Origin: Natronobacterium haloterrestre
GTDB lineage: Archaea > Halobacteriota > Halobacteria > Halobacteriales > Natrialbaceae
NCBI RefSeq assembly: GCF_900112205.1
Contig: NZ_FOKW01000012.1
Location: 50,929-114,928 of the forward strand
Reading direction: 5' to 3'
DNA length: 64,000 bases
The notes beneath the pieces are model-generated. The model did not search any database, was not told the DNA's origin, and was given only the letters and a program-made list of their open reading frames with translations. Made by a program: the position numbers and the translations under genes. Below, in pieces: positions 17,150 through 26,413 of this stretch (within the stretch, counting starts at the first letter, position 1; the number at the start of each line of letters is the position of its first letter).

Positions 17150-17884
17150 TAGCGGGGTTAGTGCTCGGGACGTCCCCTCCAATGATTGATCCGGTCTTGC
17201 CCCATGTCCCCCCCATCTCATCGTGCCTCGTTCGCGCCCAGTATTTCACACGCTTCGCTCAACCTATTCAGTAACTGGTAGAAAGTGCGTACAAGATACA
17301 GAGTATAGATTCAGCACCAGTTTCCGCGCGAGCGAAGCGAGCGCGGTTCTCGGGCGGCGAGGCCGAAGGCCGAGCAGCCCGCCTTTTTCATCGAAGTTTT
17401 TGCGCGAGTGGTTCGCCTCCGGCGAACCCGACGCGGAAAAAGTTCGCGCCCTGTATTCATCACGGCTACTGAAACCTATCACCGCGTGAGAGTTTCGACA
17501 AGGCCGGAGATTTGAATCAGGGGGTCACACGTTCGCGAACGAAGTGAGCGAGATCGTCCGATCGTGGTTCAATTTCCCGCTCTCCCTCTCGGCGCTTTGC
17601 AGCGTACTAACCGACGAGCCACGCGTGCCGACGCGAACCGATCGGTCGCCGCGACTTGTAACGGCGGAGTCAATTCATCGAGACCGACCTTCTCGAGCAC
17701 TGCAGGCGGTCGTTTCTCCTCTTGACGACCACCCGTCATTCGCAGGCTTGTCGTTTTTCGATATGGGTGTGGTCGGCATGGGTGTGACTGTCAATGCTCC
17801 GTTCTGTGCGCGCGTGTCGCCTGTGTCCGCCCGCACTCGAGATCGCGATCGAGTTCGGAGCCGAGCGCGAGGTGAGGCCGGTCG
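17150..17884. other. Long gene-free stretch rich in short palindromes
   Basis: After repeat copy D comes a run of short self-complementary words: GCGAGCGAAGCGAGCGC, GAGGCCGAAGGCCGAGC, GTTCGCCTCCGGCGAAC and GTTCGCGAACGAAGTGAGCG, between about 17330 and 17550. A frame at 17544-17888 has an unconvincing composition and runs into the ferredoxin gene's start. The pattern suggests decayed mobile-element ends or hairpin-forming spacer DNA. The promoter of the ferredoxin gene must lie near its right end. Confidence 0.45.
17241..17317. repeat. Dispersed palindromic repeat, copy D
   Basis: Shares CCTATTCAGTA and CAAGATACAGAG exactly with copy C, at similar spacing, and ends in TTCAGCAC. The left arm (GTATTTCACACGCTTCGCTC) also aligns with copy C. 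It sits 90 bases after the four-helix membrane gene. Confidence 0.6.
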
Positions 17885-19306
17885 ATGAGTGACGCACCCG
17901 ACGACGCTACCGACGACGATGCGTTCCATCCGCTCGGTGAAACCGCCGAAGCGGATTTCGAGGCGATGCTGGAGGAGACCGAGTACGACGCGGAACTCGG
18001 AATGGAGATGGCGAAAGACGCGATGCGGCTCACGAAGGGGGAGATCACCGAGGAGGAGTTCTACGACCGCTACCACGAGGACGTCCTCGAGGAGTTCGGC
18101 GAGGACGAACGGCCGATGGCCGATCGGATCGAGGCGGCCCGGGAGGAGCCGGACGACCCCGGTGCCGTCGGCGAGTTGCTCTCGACGATCGGCGGCGACG
18201 AGTCACGGCGGAAGATGATGAAGAAGATGGGCGCCGGTGCCAGCGCCGTCGGACTCGGTGCGTTCGGGGCCAGCAAGTCTCCGGATCCGCCGGCGAGCGT
18301 GACCCAGGAAGAGGAAGACGACGGCCACGGCGGGGGCGGCGACGCCGAGGCGGAGGGCACCCAGTGGGGAATGGCGCTCGACCTCGAGGTCTGTGACGGC
18401 TGTCTCTCCTGTGTCGTGGCCTGTAACGCCGAACACAACTGGAACCAGGGGGCAAACTGGATGTACATCCTGGCCTACGATGACGGGCTCGTCGAGTCCC
18501 CGGAGGCCGAGGACTACGAGTCGACCCGCGATTTCAACTACCTGATCCGGCCCTGCCAGCACTGTACCGACGCGCCCTGCGAGAAGGTCTGTCCGACGAC
18601 TGCCCGCCACACCCGCGACGACGGCGGACTCGTCCTGACCGACTACGACGTCTGTATCGGCTGTCGGTACTGTCAGGTCGCCTGTCCGTACGGCGTCAAC
18701 TACTTCAAGTGGGACGATCCGAACGAGACTGCCCAGGAGATGGACAGCGACATGCAGTTCGACAAGCGCGACCGCTGGGTCAGCGGCGCCGGTCCCCGGG
18801 GGGTCATGGAGAAATGCGTTTTCGATCCGCCGAGACAGGACGGACAGATGGGTGAGGACATGGTCGGGACTACGGCCTGCGAAGAAGCCTGTCCCCCGGG
18901 CGCTATCCAGTTCGGCGACATGCACGACCCCGAGAGCGATCCCCAGCAGTACCTCGAGAACGTCGCGCTCGCCCGCGCGAGAGAGCACGACCCCGAAGAC
19001 GAAGAGCTCCAGGACGCAATCGCGATCCTCGAGGGCGAGGAGGAACCCGCCGAGAGCGAGGACGCCGATGGGATGACCGAAGACGAGGCCCAGGGGCTCC
19101 TCGAGGACGAGTACGGCGACGGCACCGGTCGGTTCAAACTCCTCGAGGAGTACAACACCAACCCGAACGTCACCTACATCGGCAACGAGCCGGGCCCCCA
19201 CGCCGAACAGGTCCCGGGACCGGTCGCCTACGACGACGTGGGGATGACCGACGTCCGCAAGGACGAACTCGACGAGAAGACGGTCGGGGGCGAACTCGGA
19301 CTCTGA
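17885..19306 (+). CDS. DmsB/PsrB-like 4Fe-4S electron-transfer protein with N-terminal extension
   Basis: A 473-residue iron-sulfur protein. Residues 1-110 form a charged helical extension. SRRKMMKKMGAGASAVGLGA near 105 looks like an internal twin-arginine signal. Four cysteine clusters of the DmsB/NrfC/PsrB type follow: CDGCLSCVVAC, CQHCTDAPCEKVC, CIGCRYCQVAC, and a split cluster (CVFD...CEEAC). Such proteins pass electrons between a molybdopterin subunit and an NrfD-type membrane anchor. Neither partner lies nearby, which is unusual. The acidic C-terminal insert (EDEELQDAIAILEGEEE) is probably a halophilic feature. Confidence 0.85.
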   Translation: MSDAPDDATDDDAFHPLGETAEADFEAMLEETEYDAELGMEMAKDAMRLTKGEITEEEFYDRYHEDVLEEFGEDERPMADRIEAAREEPDDPGAVGELLSTIGGDESRRKMMKKMGAGASAVGLGAFGASKSPDPPASVTQEEEDDGHGGGGDAEAEGTQWGMALDLEVCDGCLSCVVACNAEHNWNQGANWMYILAYDDGLVESPEAEDYESTRDFNYLIRPCQHCTDAPCEKVCPTTARHTRDDGGLVLTDYDVCIGCRYCQVACPYGVNYFKWDDPNETAQEMDSDMQFDKRDRWVSGAGPRGVMEKCVFDPPRQDGQMGEDMVGTTACEEACPPGAIQFGDMHDPESDPQQYLENVALARAREHDPEDEELQDAIAILEGEEEPAESEDADGMTEDEAQGLLEDEYGDGTGRFKLLEEYNTNPNVTYIGNEPGPHAEQVPGPVAYDDVGMTDVRKDELDEKTVGGELGL

Positions 19307-19461
19307 TCGGCGGCGGCCGACGTGTCGACCACCGGATCGGGCGTCGTTCTCACTCCGGACCGAGGTCGTGAGACTCGAGTCGATCCGCAGTCCGCCTTTC
19401 ACGCGCCACCCCTCCCGGGAGCGATGCGGACGTTTCTTGCCCCCGGAGGCGTAGCTCCGGT

Positions 19462-19659
19462 ATGGACACCCGGGACCGAATGATCGTCGGAACGCTGTGG
19501 ATCGCCGTCGCCGCGCTGATGGCGACGACGCTCGAGTCGGCCGTGCCGGACTCCGCGGTCGGCGTCGTACAGCTGTTCGTGGTCGCTCTCGCACTGTTTC
19601 TGGCGGTACTCTACCTGTTCGATCCCTGGAACGTGATCAGCAACCGCCAGTTCCATTGA
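19462..19659 (+). CDS. 65-residue two-helix membrane protein
   Basis: Starts MDTRDRMIVGTLWIAVAALM, with a second helix VVQLFVVALALFLAVLYLF, and ends DPWNVISNRQFH. It follows the ferredoxin gene by 155 bases on the same strand, and a link with it is possible but not shown. No family is recognised. Confidence 0.65.
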   Translation: MDTRDRMIVGTLWIAVAALMATTLESAVPDSAVGVVQLFVVALALFLAVLYLFDPWNVISNRQFH

Positions 19660-19768
19660 ACTGACGGCTACTGGTGGTCGTCACCTCAGACGGGTCGTTA
19701 TCCCGAGTTACCGGCGCGACCGCCGTCCGGGTCACGGTTGCGCCGGAGCTGACGGACAGTAACCCGTC

Positions 19769-21301
19769 TCAGTCGTCTGCCGGCGCGAGCGGCTGTGATT
19801 CGCTCGCGAGCAGCCGGTCGAGCGCGTCGACCATCGCCTCGACGCTCGCGCGGGTGATGTCGGCTTCGCTCCGGGCCACCGTCACCGAGCGGTCGTTCCG
19901 GACCATCGTCACCTCGACGGTAACGACGGCGTCGGTGCCGCCGGTGACCGCGTCGACGTGGTAGGACTCGAGTTCCGCGTCGGCCTGCGAGCCGAGCGCC
20001 TCCCGGACGGCCGACACTGCGGCGTCGACCGGCCCCGAACCGGTACCGCTGGCGACCCGCTCCTCGCCGTCGACGTCGAGGCGGACGCTCGCCGTGGGAA
20101 CCGCCCCGCCGCTGGTTGCGTTGAGGTCGCACAGTTCGACGACGCGCTCGCGGTCGTCACCCGTCACGTCCTCGGCGATCGCCAGCAGATCGGCGTCGGT
20201 AACCCGGCGGCCGCGATCACCGAGTTCGGTCACGCGGGTGGCGATCTCGGCGACCTCGTCGTCGGTCGCCTCGACGCCGTGTTCCTCGAGGGCGGCCTCG
20301 ACGCCCGCCCGGCCGGTGTGTTTGCCGAGCGCGAGGCGTCGTTCGCGGCCGACCGTCTCGGGCGGGTACGGCTCGTACATCTTGTCGTCTTTCAGCGTGC
20401 CGTCGGTGTGGATCCCGCTCTCGTGGGTGAAGGCGTTCTCGCCGACGACGGCCTTGTTCGGCGGCAACTGGACGCCGGTCGCCCGCGAGACGACCTGCGC
20501 GAGGTCGTACAGCTGTTCGAGGTCGACTGTCTCGACGCCGTAGACGTGCTCGAGGGCGATCGCGACCTCCTCGAGGGCGACGTTACCGGCGCGCTCGCCG
20601 AGCCCGTCGACCGTACAGTGGACCAGATCGGCCCCCGCGGAGACGGCCGCCAGCGCGTTCGCCACGCCGAGTCCGAGGTCGTCGTGGGTGTGTGCGCTGA
20701 CCGGTCCCAGTTCCGCGAGCCGGGCTACCGCCGTCGCGGTGCGTTCCGGTCCTGCGTGCCCGACCGTGTCGGCGAAACAGAACCGGTCCGCGCCCGCCTC
20801 GAGGGCCCGCTCGCCCAGGGCCTCGAGGTAGTCGAGGTCCGCTCGCGAACCGTCCTCGCCGATGACCTCGACCCACAGGTCGTGGTCCGTGGCGTACTCG
20901 ACGAGTTCGGCCGTCGTCGCGAGGTTGTCCTCGAGCGAGGTGCCCACCTTCGATTCGACGTGGCGATCGCTTGCGGGGACGACGACGTGGACGCCGTCGA
21001 CGTCACACTCGAGCGCGAGGTCGACGTCGCGTTCCAGCCCACGGCAGAAACTCGTGACGCGGGCGTCCAGGTCCAGATCCGTGACGCGCGAGATCGCGCG
21101 GCGTTCGCCCGCGCCCGTACACGCGCTGCCGGCCTCGACGACCGAGACGCCAGCACGCTCGAGCGAGCGGGCCACGTCGACTTTCTCGTCGGGCGACAGC
21201 GAGACGCCGGGAGCTTGTTCGCCATCTCTGAGCGTCGTGTCGAGCAGGCGGACGGTACGATCGGACGGAATCGTCTCTTCGGGGGTGTGATCTACGGACA
21301 A
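19769..21301 (-). CDS. 2-isopropylmalate/(R)-citramalate synthase family (LeuA/CimA)
   Basis: A 510-residue acyl-CoA/2-oxoacid aldolase. The catalytic TIM barrel opens with [20 protein letters not shown], contains the metal-binding [16 protein letters not shown], and the [16 protein letters not shown] signature near residue 235. Residues 375-500 form the LeuA-type regulatory domain, which senses leucine or isoleucine. The reaction is acetyl-CoA plus 2-oxoisovalerate (leucine route) or plus pyruvate (isoleucine route). The sequence alone does not tell me which, so I give no symbol. It is a single gene, without leuBCD beside it. Confidence 0.88.
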   Translation of the reverse strand: MSVDHTPEETIPSDRTVRLLDTTLRDGEQAPGVSLSPDEKVDVARSLERAGVSVVEAGSACTGAGERRAISRVTDLDLDARVTSFCRGLERDVDLALECDVDGVHVVVPASDRHVESKVGTSLEDNLATTAELVEYATDHDLWVEVIGEDGSRADLDYLEALGERALEAGADRFCFADTVGHAGPERTATAVARLAELGPVSAHTHDDLGLGVANALAAVSAGADLVHCTVDGLGERAGNVALEEVAIALEHVYGVETVDLEQLYDLAQVVSRATGVQLPPNKAVVGENAFTHESGIHTDGTLKDDKMYEPYPPETVGRERRLALGKHTGRAGVEAALEEHGVEATDDEVAEIATRVTELGDRGRRVTDADLLAIAEDVTGDDRERVVELCDLNATSGGAVPTASVRLDVDGEERVASGTGSGPVDAAVSAVREALGSQADAELESYHVDAVTGGTDAVVTVEVTMVRNDRSVTVARSEADITRASVEAMVDALDRLLASESQPLAPADD

Positions 21302-21509
21302 GAGTGATGAACTGCGACTACGTTCGTCGCGGAATTTCGCGCCCAGCCGGGTTGCCCCGACTTCCTCTATCCTCGTCAGGCGATGAGAATGGATCTCGTG
21401 CCATCGTGTCTCGTCCTATCGAACCCACCTGACTTAAACCCACGTATTATGGCAGCGTTTACGATCACGGACTCGAGACGGCAACGTTCCGGAAGGAGTG
21501 AACGTTCGG

Positions 21510-21899
21510 TCACTCACCCTCGAGGACGACCCGGTCGCCGGGGTCGACGCCCGCCGCCGTTCCCGCGGGCAACTCGAGGATGGTGTCGGCCCGGGCACGC
21601 TCGAAGCCGCGCCAGGGGCGGAGCCGTTCGACCCGTTCGACGACGCCGTCGACGAGCCAGACGACGTCGAGCGGAACGAAGACGAACAGCATGTGAACGT
21701 CCCGGGTCTTCGCCGCGTCGAACCGGAACGCGAGCGCGTAGTCGTCGGGAAGCGATCGGCGGAACATGAGTCCGCGGGTCTGGCTGACGATCGAATCCGC
21801 GAGGTCGACCGTCGATGCAAGGGTCGTCGGCTCGCCGTCGGCCGGTTCGTGACGTACGCGCACGACCTCGAGTGGATCCCGGGACCTCAAAAAGCTCAC
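21510..21899 (-). CDS. DUF192 family protein
   Basis: A 129-residue DUF192 protein. Family marks are the central SQTRGLMFRRSLPDDYALAF, VHMLFVFVPLDVVWLVDG and the C-terminal LELPAGTAAGVDPGDRV. The domain is a small beta barrel of unknown function, often secreted elsewhere, but no signal peptide is present here. The start is probably a GTG at 21899. It lies 54 bases from the chemotaxis transducer gene on the same strand, so it may be the second gene of a unit. Confidence 0.88.
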   Translation of the reverse strand: MSFLRSRDPLEVVRVRHEPADGEPTTLASTVDLADSIVSQTRGLMFRRSLPDDYALAFRFDAAKTRDVHMLFVFVPLDVVWLVDGVVERVERLRPWRGFERARADTILELPAGTAAGVDPGDRVVLEGE

Positions 21900-21953
21900 G
21901 TCCGCCGACCGAGATGACGGTCGTCGACACGCAACGGCGACGGCGACGAGGAA

Positions 21954-24494
21954 CTACTCCGGCGACCCAGGATCGGCGTCCTCGATCCGGGTCACGTCGC
22001 CGTCCTCGTCGAACTCGAAGGCGGCATCGGTGTCGGCCTCGGAGTCGCCCGCAGTCGAGTTCGCTCCGCTCGTTCCGGGCTCATCGCCGTTTCCGTCCCC
22101 TTCGGGTTCGGCTTCGGCTTCGGTGATCCCCTCGAGTCCATCGACGTCGTCGAGCGACGCGGCCTCGCGGTCGCCGTCGGCGTCCGTATCGAACCGATCC
22201 AGCGCCTCGGAGAGGACCGTCGCCTGCTGGCTCAACTCGTCCGCGGAGTTCGACACCTCGGTCAGCGCGGAGGTCTGCTCCTCGGCGGCCGCGGCAACCG
22301 TTTCGGCTTCGGCGGTCGTCTCCTCCGAAATCGTCGCCACTTCGTCGACCATCGCCACGACCTCCTGGGTCGAGGCGGCCTGCTGTTCGGTCGCCGCCGA
22401 GATCTCCTGAACGCCGTCGTTCGTCTGGCCGGCGTAGTCGGCGATGTCCTCGAGCGCCGTGACGACGTCGGAGACCAGGTCGTTGACCCGTTCGATCTCC
22501 TCGCTGGTCTGATCGACCTCGGTCGCCGATCGTTCGGTCTGGGTCTGGACCGCCTCGAGGCGGTCGCCGATCTGCTTTGCGGCACCCTTGACGTCCTGGG
22601 AGAGTTCCTTGACCTCCGCGGCGACCGTGCTGAACCCTTCCGTGTCGCTGCCGCTTGCGGAGCGGGAGGCCTCGATATTGGCGTTCAGCGCGAGCATGTT
22701 CGTCTGCTCGGCGATCTCGGCGATCGTATCGGCCAGTTCGTCGATCTGGTCGACCTGCTCGCGCAGTTCGTCGAACTCGGCGACGACGTCGCGGTACTCG
22801 TCCTCGAGGTCGTCACAGGCGTCGATCGCCTCCTGGGCGGCCTCGCGCCCGTCGCGGCTGGTGCGGGCGGTTCGTTCGGCGATGTCGGCGACGTCGTTCG
22901 AGGAGGCCGCGATCTGCTGGGTCGTCGTCGACAGGTTGTTCATCTGGGTATCGACCGACTGCAGCGACTGGTGTTGCCGTTCGGCGCCATCGGAGATCTC
23001 CTGGATCGAACTGCTGACCTCCCGGCTCGCGGAGCGGACCTCCTCGCTCGAGGCGGTAACCTGCTCGCTGGCGGTCGCGACGTCGGTCGCGAACTGGGTG
23101 AGCCGGTCGATCGTCGCCTCGATCTCGGCGAGCATCTCGTTGAACTCCTCGGCGATCTCGGTCATCGCCTCGTGTTCGCCGTCGGCGTCCATCCGAACGG
23201 TCAGGTCGCCGTCGGCGGCCGACTGCATCACGTCGCTGTAGTCGGTGGCCTTCCGCTCGAGGTGGTCGTTGATCCGCTCGACTTCCTCGCGCTCGGCTTC
23301 GGCCTCGGCGCGGGCCCGCTCGGCCTCGTGGATCGTGTCCTTGAGTTCGGCCCGCATCGAGTCGAAGCCGTCGTAGAGTCGCCCGATATTGTCGATGCGC
23401 TCGGACTCGAGGTCGACGTCGAGGTCGCCCTCCTCCATTCGGGCGGCTTTTTGGGTGAGCCGGTCGATCGAAGCGGCTGTATTGCGGCCGAGAACCGCCC
23501 CGACGAGACCGATCAGGAGGACTCCGCCGACCGTGGCCAGCGTGCCGTACTGGTTGACCGTGTCGACGAACCCGTAGGCGTCCTCGGCCGACGTGTGGGT
23601 CAGCACGATCAGCCCCATCTCCGTGCCGTGGTAGGCCGCGACGTAGCCGTCCGGTGTGAACTCGTAGGGCTCGTCCGCGAGCGAGCCGCCGGGCGCCCCC
23701 TCGTACGCGATGGCGTCGGAGTGGGTGGGGCTCTGACTCGCGAGGGCCTCCTCGAGCAGGCCGTGGTCGTTCTCGTACCCCTCGAGGAAACGGTCCCCGA
23801 CGAAATCGCCCTGGAGCGCGTCCTGCCCGGTCCCGGTGAACGTGCCGTCGAGAACCAGTCGGCCGTCGCGATCGACCGCGAACGTGACGGAATCTCGCTC
23901 CTCGCCCCCGCCGAGGTCCGTCATCACGTCCTCGAGGTCGAACGTCATCACGATCGCCGTCCGGTCGGAGCCGCTGGTGCTGACGTAGTAGGAGACGGCC
24001 GCCGAACCGTCGGTTTCGTAGGCGTCGGTGCGCTGGACCTCGACCGCGGACAGTTCGGAGTCGATCCGATCGCGGTCGGGGAAGTCGACGTCCTCGAGCG
24101 TCTCGGCGTCGTCAGCGGTCGTCGCGAGGAGATCACCCGTCTCCTGGTCGACGTAGTGGACGTCGACGACCTGTCCGGAGAGATCCAGTTGCAGGTCGTT
24201 GAGGTACGACTGGATCTCGTCGACCTCGCCGTCCTCGACGACGGGCGTGTTGGCGGTACTCGCGGTCCGTCGCTCGTTTTGCTCGTTCCAGTTGTCGATC
24301 GTGATCGCCTCCTGTCTCGCGAACGCTTCCTGGTCCTCGAGGGCGTTCGCCTCGACGCTGTCGGTAACGCTCGCTGTCGCGACCAGGCCGATCGCCCCCA
24401 CCGAGAGCGCCAACAGTAACAGCACGATGCCGAACTTGAGCGCGTAACTGCGCCTGATGACCGCCGGAACCAGACCTCGCATCTTCCCGATCAT
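21954..24494 (-). CDS. Methyl-accepting chemotaxis transducer (Htr) with extracellular sensor
   Basis: An 846-residue transducer. The first helix (FGIVLLLLALSVGAIGLVAT) and the second near residue 325 bracket a Cache-like extracellular sensor of about 270 residues. HAMP segments follow (ASIDRLTQKAARMEEGDLDV and a second near DLTVRMDADGEH). The long cytoplasmic coiled coil carries the conserved hairpin tip IAEIAEQTNMLALNANIEAS. Gln/Glu-rich methylation regions lie on both sides, and a 90-residue acidic tail ends the protein. It signals to CheA/CheW. The ligand is unknown. The start at 24494 (MIGKMRGLVP) precedes the first helix; a second ATG lies at 24482. Confidence 0.92.
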   Translation of the reverse strand: MIGKMRGLVPAVIRRSYALKFGIVLLLLALSVGAIGLVATASVTDSVEANALEDQEAFARQEAITIDNWNEQNERRTASTANTPVVEDGEVDEIQSYLNDLQLDLSGQVVDVHYVDQETGDLLATTADDAETLEDVDFPDRDRIDSELSAVEVQRTDAYETDGSAAVSYYVSTSGSDRTAIVMTFDLEDVMTDLGGGEERDSVTFAVDRDGRLVLDGTFTGTGQDALQGDFVGDRFLEGYENDHGLLEEALASQSPTHSDAIAYEGAPGGSLADEPYEFTPDGYVAAYHGTEMGLIVLTHTSAEDAYGFVDTVNQYGTLATVGGVLLIGLVGAVLGRNTAASIDRLTQKAARMEEGDLDVDLESERIDNIGRLYDGFDSMRAELKDTIHEAERARAEAEAEREEVERINDHLERKATDYSDVMQSAADGDLTVRMDADGEHEAMTEIAEEFNEMLAEIEATIDRLTQFATDVATASEQVTASSEEVRSASREVSSSIQEISDGAERQHQSLQSVDTQMNNLSTTTQQIAASSNDVADIAERTARTSRDGREAAQEAIDACDDLEDEYRDVVAEFDELREQVDQIDELADTIAEIAEQTNMLALNANIEASRSASGSDTEGFSTVAAEVKELSQDVKGAAKQIGDRLEAVQTQTERSATEVDQTSEEIERVNDLVSDVVTALEDIADYAGQTNDGVQEISAATEQQAASTQEVVAMVDEVATISEETTAEAETVAAAAEEQTSALTEVSNSADELSQQATVLSEALDRFDTDADGDREAASLDDVDGLEGITEAEAEPEGDGNGDEPGTSGANSTAGDSEADTDAAFEFDEDGDVTRIEDADPGSPE

Positions 24495-24575
24495 GAGTTC
24501 GAAGTATAATTCTCCTGTCTCTGATAACCTCAAAAATCTTTCTCCGGATTCTATCACTGATAATTACTGATAGGT

Positions 24576-25184
24576 ATGGCGACGAACGGACGGAGGATTC
24601 AATTCCTCGCGGCCCCAATCCCGGGCCGGATGGAAAAAACGCCCCAGGGGACGCCGGTCGGAGTCGACGACCCCTACGAGTTCGCGGGCGTCTGCGATCA
24701 CCTGACCGGCGAGGGGACGTGCCGGTACGCGTTCGACCACTACGAGCACGACCCCGAGTTCGCGCGCGAGCGCGCTCAGGAGGACTACGAGTGTCCCGTG
24801 GTCGACCCCGAGCGCGAGGAGACGTGGGCCGACTGCCCGCACTTTCGCTCGCGCAACCGCGACCGGGAGTGCGTCCGCTGTGGCCTCGAGGAAAAGCGGA
24901 TGGCCCACGACGACGAGCGGCCGCTGCTCGAGGAACACCACCTCTCCTACGCCCGTGACGGCGAGGAACTCTCCCACGAGATCACGATCTATCTCTGTCG
25001 CTGGTGTCACTCGAAGGTCCACGACTCGTGGGCGCGGATCACCGACGACGCCGCCCCGGAGCCCGAAGCCATCGCGGAACTCGAGGGCCGCCGGAGCCGC
25101 GAGCAGGACGAACTGGGCTTCGAGTCGGCGGCGGATCGGTACGATCCGGGCGCGGGCGACGACGCCGGGACGACCGACGAGTGA
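24576..25184 (+). CDS. Zinc-binding protein with HNH-like motif, conserved in haloarchaea
   Basis: A 202-residue hydrophilic protein. After a stretch with CDHLTGEGTC, residues 95-150 carry CVRCGLEEKRM, then LLEEHHLSY, then LCRWCHSKVHDSWARI. The two CxxC pairs and the HH...CHxxVH order are those of HNH/treble-clef nucleases. Whether it cuts DNA is unknown; the same fold also occurs in non-nuclease zinc proteins. The C-terminus is acidic and disordered. It is divergent from the chemotaxis gene, with an 81-base shared promoter region. Confidence 0.7.
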   Translation: MATNGRRIQFLAAPIPGRMEKTPQGTPVGVDDPYEFAGVCDHLTGEGTCRYAFDHYEHDPEFARERAQEDYECPVVDPEREETWADCPHFRSRNRDRECVRCGLEEKRMAHDDERPLLEEHHLSYARDGEELSHEITIYLCRWCHSKVHDSWARITDDAAPEPEAIAELEGRRSREQDELGFESAADRYDPGAGDDAGTTDE

Positions 25185-25252
25185 CCGGTTCCGGCCCGTT
25201 CGGTGGCGCTCGCCGGGAGACTCCTTAACTGCCGGCCTCCCGAACCGCCGAC

Positions 25253-26395
25253 GTGTCCCAGGTACTCGTCTACGGCTCGTACGGGTTCGTCGGCTCCCTG
25301 ATCGCCCGCGAGGCGATCGACCGGGGGCTCGAGGTCGTCCTCGCCGGTCGCGACGGCGACCGGCTCCGGGAACAGGTCGACGACCTCGAGCGGCCGGGCC
25401 GGCGGTTCGCGCTCGAGGACCCGGAGGTCGTCGCCGAAGCGATCGACGGCGCGGACGTCGACTGCGTGCTGAACTGCGCCGGCCCCTTCTCGAACACGGC
25501 CGACCACCTCGTCGAGGGCTGTCTCCGGACGGGCACCGACTACGTCGACATCACCGGCGAAATCCCCGTCATCGAGGGGATCGCCGACCGCGACGCGGCG
25601 GCGATCGACGCCGGCGTCTCGTTGCTCCCGGCCGTCGGCTTCTCGGTCGTCGCGATGGACTGTCTCGCGGCACACCTCGACCGGCGACTCCCCGAAGCCG
25701 ACGCGCTCGCACTCGGCGCGGACTCGCTGCGCCCGCCCTCGATCGGCACCGTCCGGACCGTCCTCGAGGGGGCGGAGGACGGCGGGGCCGTCTATCGGGA
25801 CGGAACCCTCGAGCGCGTGCCGGCCGCGTGGCGGACGCGACGGATCGACTTCGGCCGGGGAACCAGACCGGCGGTGACGATGCCGACGGGCGACGTCTCG
25901 ACGGCCCACTACACGACCGGCGTGCCGGACGTGACCGTCTACGTCCTCGCGCCGCCGCCGGTCACGACGGCGCTGAAAGCCCACCGCTACCTCGCGCCGG
26001 TCGTCACGGCTCCGCCGGTCCGCGAGACGCTGAAGCAACTCGCGGGCTACGTCCGGGAGGGGCCGGCCTCGTGGTCCCGAAAGCGCGGCTCGGTGTACGT
26101 CTGGGGCGAAGCGCGGGTCGATAGCGAGGCCGGGGAGGGTGGCGACCCCGACGAGAACGAGCCCGAAACCCGTGCGGTCTCACGGCTCCAGACCCCTGAC
26201 GCCTACGTCGTGACCGGTGACGCCGCCGTGGCCGCGGTCGAACGCGTCCTCGAGGGGGACGTCGACCCCGGCTTTCGAACCCCAGCAGGCGCGTTCGGCC
26301 CCGAGTTCGTCCTCGAACTCGAGGGCGTCGAAGGGTTCTTCGACGAATCGACGCCCGAATCCGGGACGCCGCCGGTCGACGTTTCCTCGCCCTGA
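25253..26395 (+). CDS. Saccharopine dehydrogenase-like NAD(P)-dependent reductase
   Basis: A 380-residue protein of the saccharopine dehydrogenase/trans-acting enoyl reductase group. The N-terminal Rossmann fold starts VLVYGSYGFVGSLIAREAID and continues through VVLAGRDGDRLREQV. CVLNCAGPFSNTADHLVEGC and YVDITGEIPVIEGIADRDAA are typical of the family, as is the LLPAVGFSVVAMDCLAAHL loop. The natural substrate is not predictable; membrane-lipid or isoprenoid reduction has been proposed for relatives. The start is a GTG at 25253. Confidence 0.85.
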   Translation: MSQVLVYGSYGFVGSLIAREAIDRGLEVVLAGRDGDRLREQVDDLERPGRRFALEDPEVVAEAIDGADVDCVLNCAGPFSNTADHLVEGCLRTGTDYVDITGEIPVIEGIADRDAAAIDAGVSLLPAVGFSVVAMDCLAAHLDRRLPEADALALGADSLRPPSIGTVRTVLEGAEDGGAVYRDGTLERVPAAWRTRRIDFGRGTRPAVTMPTGDVSTAHYTTGVPDVTVYVLAPPPVTTALKAHRYLAPVVTAPPVRETLKQLAGYVREGPASWSRKRGSVYVWGEARVDSEAGEGGDPDENEPETRAVSRLQTPDAYVVTGDAAVAAVERVLEGDVDPGFRTPAGAFGPEFVLELEGVEGFFDESTPESGTPPVDVSSP

Positions 26396-26413
26396 GCGGC
26401 GCCGGCGGTCGGC

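Noticed and set aside
17560..17600. Sequence resembling a tRNA T arm (GTGGTTCAATTTCCCGC)
   Set aside because: No acceptor, D or anticodon arm can be built around it; at most an old attachment-site fragment.
17544..17888. Plus-strand frame before the ferredoxin gene
   Set aside because: No haloarchaeal acidity, and it runs into the ferredoxin start in another frame.
22971..24419. Long plus-strand open frame opposite the chemotaxis transducer
   Set aside because: Composition follows from antisense GC-rich coding DNA; the minus-strand protein has clear domains.
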